From contig NZ_CP048106.1 in NCBI RefSeq assembly GCF_010092985.1, forward strand, positions 1,984,001 to 2,048,000: a stretch of 64,000 bases of DNA, written 5' to 3'. Source of the stretch: Pontibacter pudoricolor. Lineage in GTDB: Bacteria > Bacteroidota > Bacteroidia > Cytophagales > Hymenobacteraceae. Of this stretch, positions 62,225 through 64,000 are shown in pieces (position 1 is the stretch's first letter; every line of letters begins with the position of its first letter). The notes below the pieces were generated by a model, which worked only from the letters and a program-made list of their open reading frames with translations, searched no databases and had not been told where the DNA came from. Position numbers and translations under genes: made by a program.

Positions 62225-63779
62225 TTTTAGGTGTAAGGGTTATAAACGGTATAATGCATTCCTCCAACGATACCCCGCCATGCTGGAACGTGTCTTTGTA
62301 ATAGTTCACGTAATAGTTATAATTGTTAGGGTACGCGAAAAAATAATCTTCTATTGCAAACACAAACGTAGTAGAAACATTGGCCTTTGGCAAGAAAAAT
62401 CTCTCGGGCTTGCGCACAGTAAATACATCTTTATCCGTGTAACCCAGGTTTTTACCATGCTTGTAGCGCAGGTTAGTATTGGTCTGGCGGTCGCCGATGA
62501 TCTTAAAAGGTCTTTTAACACGGATTGTACCGTGGTCGGTGGTGATGATCAATCTGCCTTTTTTCTCGGCTATAGCTTTCAGTGTATCAAACAAAGGCGA
62601 GTGCAGGAACCATGATCTGGTAATGGAGCGGTAAGCCGACTCGTCCGGGGCCAGTTCGCGCACCATGTTACTGTCTGTGCGGGCATGCGACAGCATATCC
62701 ACGAAGTTATAAACTATAACATTCAGCTTGTTATTATCAAGGTTACTGAACTTGCTTAACAGATCCTTGCCGGCCGCTACGTTGGTTATTTTATGGTAAC
62801 TATGTTTGTCAGTAACCTTATTCTGCTGAAACTGGATATCTAAAAACTCGGGTTCGTTCAGGTTTTTGCCTTCATCTTCATCATCGCTTACCCATAGGTT
62901 CGGGTATTTTTTAGCGATATCGTTGGGCAGCATTCCTGAGAAAATAGCATTACGGGCGTAAGCGGTAGTTGTCGGAAGTATAGAATAATACATTTCCTCC
63001 GAATCCACAGTAAAGTAGTCGTTAATGATCGGCTCCAGCACTTTCCATTGGTCGTAACGCAGGTTATCTATCAGCACAAAGTATACCGGTCGGTCAGACT
63101 CCTTCATCATCGGAAAAACGCGTTCCTTAAATATCTGGTGCGACATTAAAGGAGCATCATCTGAGTCGTTGTTTATCCAGTCCTCATAGTTTTCCATGAT
63201 AAACTTGGCGAAGTTGGAGTTTGCCTCATCTTTCTGCATGTTTATCACATCGGCCATGCTTTTGTTTTCTGTCTCGTCTATCTCCAGTTCCCAGTAAGTT
63301 AGCTTCTTATAGATATCGGCCCACTCTCCCGGGCTCAGTCGCTCGCCAAAGGCCATACCCAACTGGCGGAAATCACGCTGATAACTCTGGTTGGTTCTTT
63401 CAGAAACAAGGCGTTTATTTTCGAGCGCTTTTTTAACAGAAAGCAGGATCTGATTTGGGTTAAGCGGCTTTATAAGGTAGTCAGTAATTTTAGCCCCGAT
63501 AGCCTCTTCCATAATATGCTCTTCCTCGCTTTTCGTGATCATGATCACGGGCATGGCCGGGCGAATGGTTTTGATCTCGTTCAGCGTTTCGAGTCCGCTT
63601 ATGCCCGGCATGTTTTCATCCAGAAATACTACATCGTAAGGCTGTTCCTGTACTTTATCAATGGCATCGGTGCCACTGTTTACCGGGGTAATGTCGTAAC
63701 CTTTGTCTTCCAGGAACAGAATATGGGGTTTGAGCAGGTCGATCTCGTCATCGGCCCATAAAATCGTATATCTTTGCAT
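62217..63779 (-). CDS. porX: PorX, response regulator with PglZ domain, type IX secretion regulator
   Basis: 520 aa. Residues 1-120 are a receiver domain (ILWADDEIDLL, phospho-acceptor D54 in VVFLDENMPGI, T in VIMITKS, K in YLIKPL). A helical linker follows, then from about 200 a PglZ domain of the alkaline-phosphatase superfamily (FVLIDNLRYDQWKVL, YSILPTTTAYARNAIFSGMLP, LIITTDHGTIRVKRP). PorX works with PorY and a sigma factor to control type IX secretion genes and gliding in Bacteroidota. It is the first gene of porX-tsaE-ald. The partner kinase is not in the window. Confidence 0.95.
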   Translation of the reverse strand: MQRYTILWADDEIDLLKPHILFLEDKGYDITPVNSGTDAIDKVQEQPYDVVFLDENMPGISGLETLNEIKTIRPAMPVIMITKSEEEHIMEEAIGAKITDYLIKPLNPNQILLSVKKALENKRLVSERTNQSYQRDFRQLGMAFGERLSPGEWADIYKKLTYWELEIDETENKSMADVINMQKDEANSNFAKFIMENYEDWINNDSDDAPLMSHQIFKERVFPMMKESDRPVYFVLIDNLRYDQWKVLEPIINDYFTVDSEEMYYSILPTTTAYARNAIFSGMLPNDIAKKYPNLWVSDDEDEGKNLNEPEFLDIQFQQNKVTDKHSYHKITNVAAGKDLLSKFSNLDNNKLNVIVYNFVDMLSHARTDSNMVRELAPDESAYRSITRSWFLHSPLFDTLKAIAEKKGRLIITTDHGTIRVKRPFKIIGDRQTNTNLRYKHGKNLGYTDKDVFTVRKPERFFLPKANVSTTFVFAIEDYFFAYPNNYNYYVNYYKDTFQHGGVSLEECIIPFITLTPKNV

Positions 63780-64000
63780 AGTTTTAGTTTTGGTAGTAGT
63801 TGAGCGTTAAATGGTTGAACTGGTACATGAGCATTTCATAAGGCCTTACTACTTCATCGTACGAAAAATAGTATCAGATTACTGTAATCAGCGAGGACTT
63901 TATACTATGCTTTTACTGAACAGGCTATGGTCCCGTTAAACTATAAACAAATTAATAATCAATAAGTTACAATTAACTTTCAGGTTCTGGTGAACAAGAA
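63780..64000. other. Spacer upstream of porX at the window edge
   Basis: About 220 bases, A/T-rich, with no gene. It presumably carries the porX promoter, but no clear TAnnTTTG element was recognised on the minus strand. Confidence 0.4.

Noticed and set aside
62151..62615. 154-codon plus-strand frame antisense to tsaE and porX
   Set aside because: It lies wholly within two well-supported genes and its translation is not protein-like.

Overview
The window is chromosomal DNA of a Bacteroidota bacterium, most likely of the Pontibacter/Hymenobacteraceae type. The evidence is a SusC/SusD pair, PorX (the PglZ response regulator of type IX secretion), a BlaI/M56-TonB signalling operon, M56 and DUF885 proteins, promoter -7 elements of the TAnnTTTG type and few Shine-Dalgarno sites. 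No tRNA, rRNA, CRISPR array, insertion sequence or phage gene was seen.

Layout. 0-1.4 kb: end of a Mur-ligase-like gene and a DEDDh exonuclease. 1.4-2.6 kb: non-coding repeat island A. 2.6-23.2 kb: a large trehalose/alpha-glucan cluster. It has otsAB (fused) on the minus strand, mscS and a UPF0316 gene on plus, then glgB, treS-maltokinase and glgE on minus, diverging from treZ, a GH57/DUF3536 gene, treY and malQ on plus. Together these could make trehalose from UDP-glucose (OtsAB), convert trehalose to maltose-1-phosphate and alpha-glucan (TreS-Mak, GlgE, GlgB), and return glucan ends to trehalose (TreY, TreZ), with MalQ and the GH57 enzyme remodelling maltodextrins. glgA, glgC and treX are absent from the window. 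23.2-23.9 kb: repeat island B, inverted relative to A. 24-29.4 kb: TerB-like, pirin, a frameshifted NUDIX gene, a GT4 glycosyltransferase, a GNAT acetyltransferase and a histidine phosphatase. 29.5-37.4 kb: susC, susD, then blaI, M56-TonB and a triple TonB-domain protein. 37.6-56.7 kb: mostly housekeeping and exported enzymes (surE, DoxX, M14 peptidase, nitroreductase, DUF421, DUF885, PhzF, S10 peptidase, M50-like, ankyrin, ABC exporter, ribBA, dnaG, mrp, nifU-like). 56.7-58.0 kb: repeat island C. 58.0-63.8 kb: fumarylacetoacetase, flavin reductase, and a porX-tsaE-ald operon.

Most unusual features. (1) The three islands carry copies of a MITE-like unit (two copies with inverted terminal repeats) that contains a branched foldable core of about 120 nt. 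Between copies A and C at least eight base pairs change on both sides while staying paired, which indicates selection on a folded RNA or single-stranded DNA. (2) The palindrome AACTATAGTT and its CTATAG core are scattered through genes and spacers far above expectation, like the cyanobacterial HIP1 element. (3) The phosphatase half of OtsAB has Glu in place of the nucleophilic Asp. (4) A 17-bp operator-like motif is shared by the pirin and nitroreductase promoters. (5) Two tandem palindromes lie in front of blaI.
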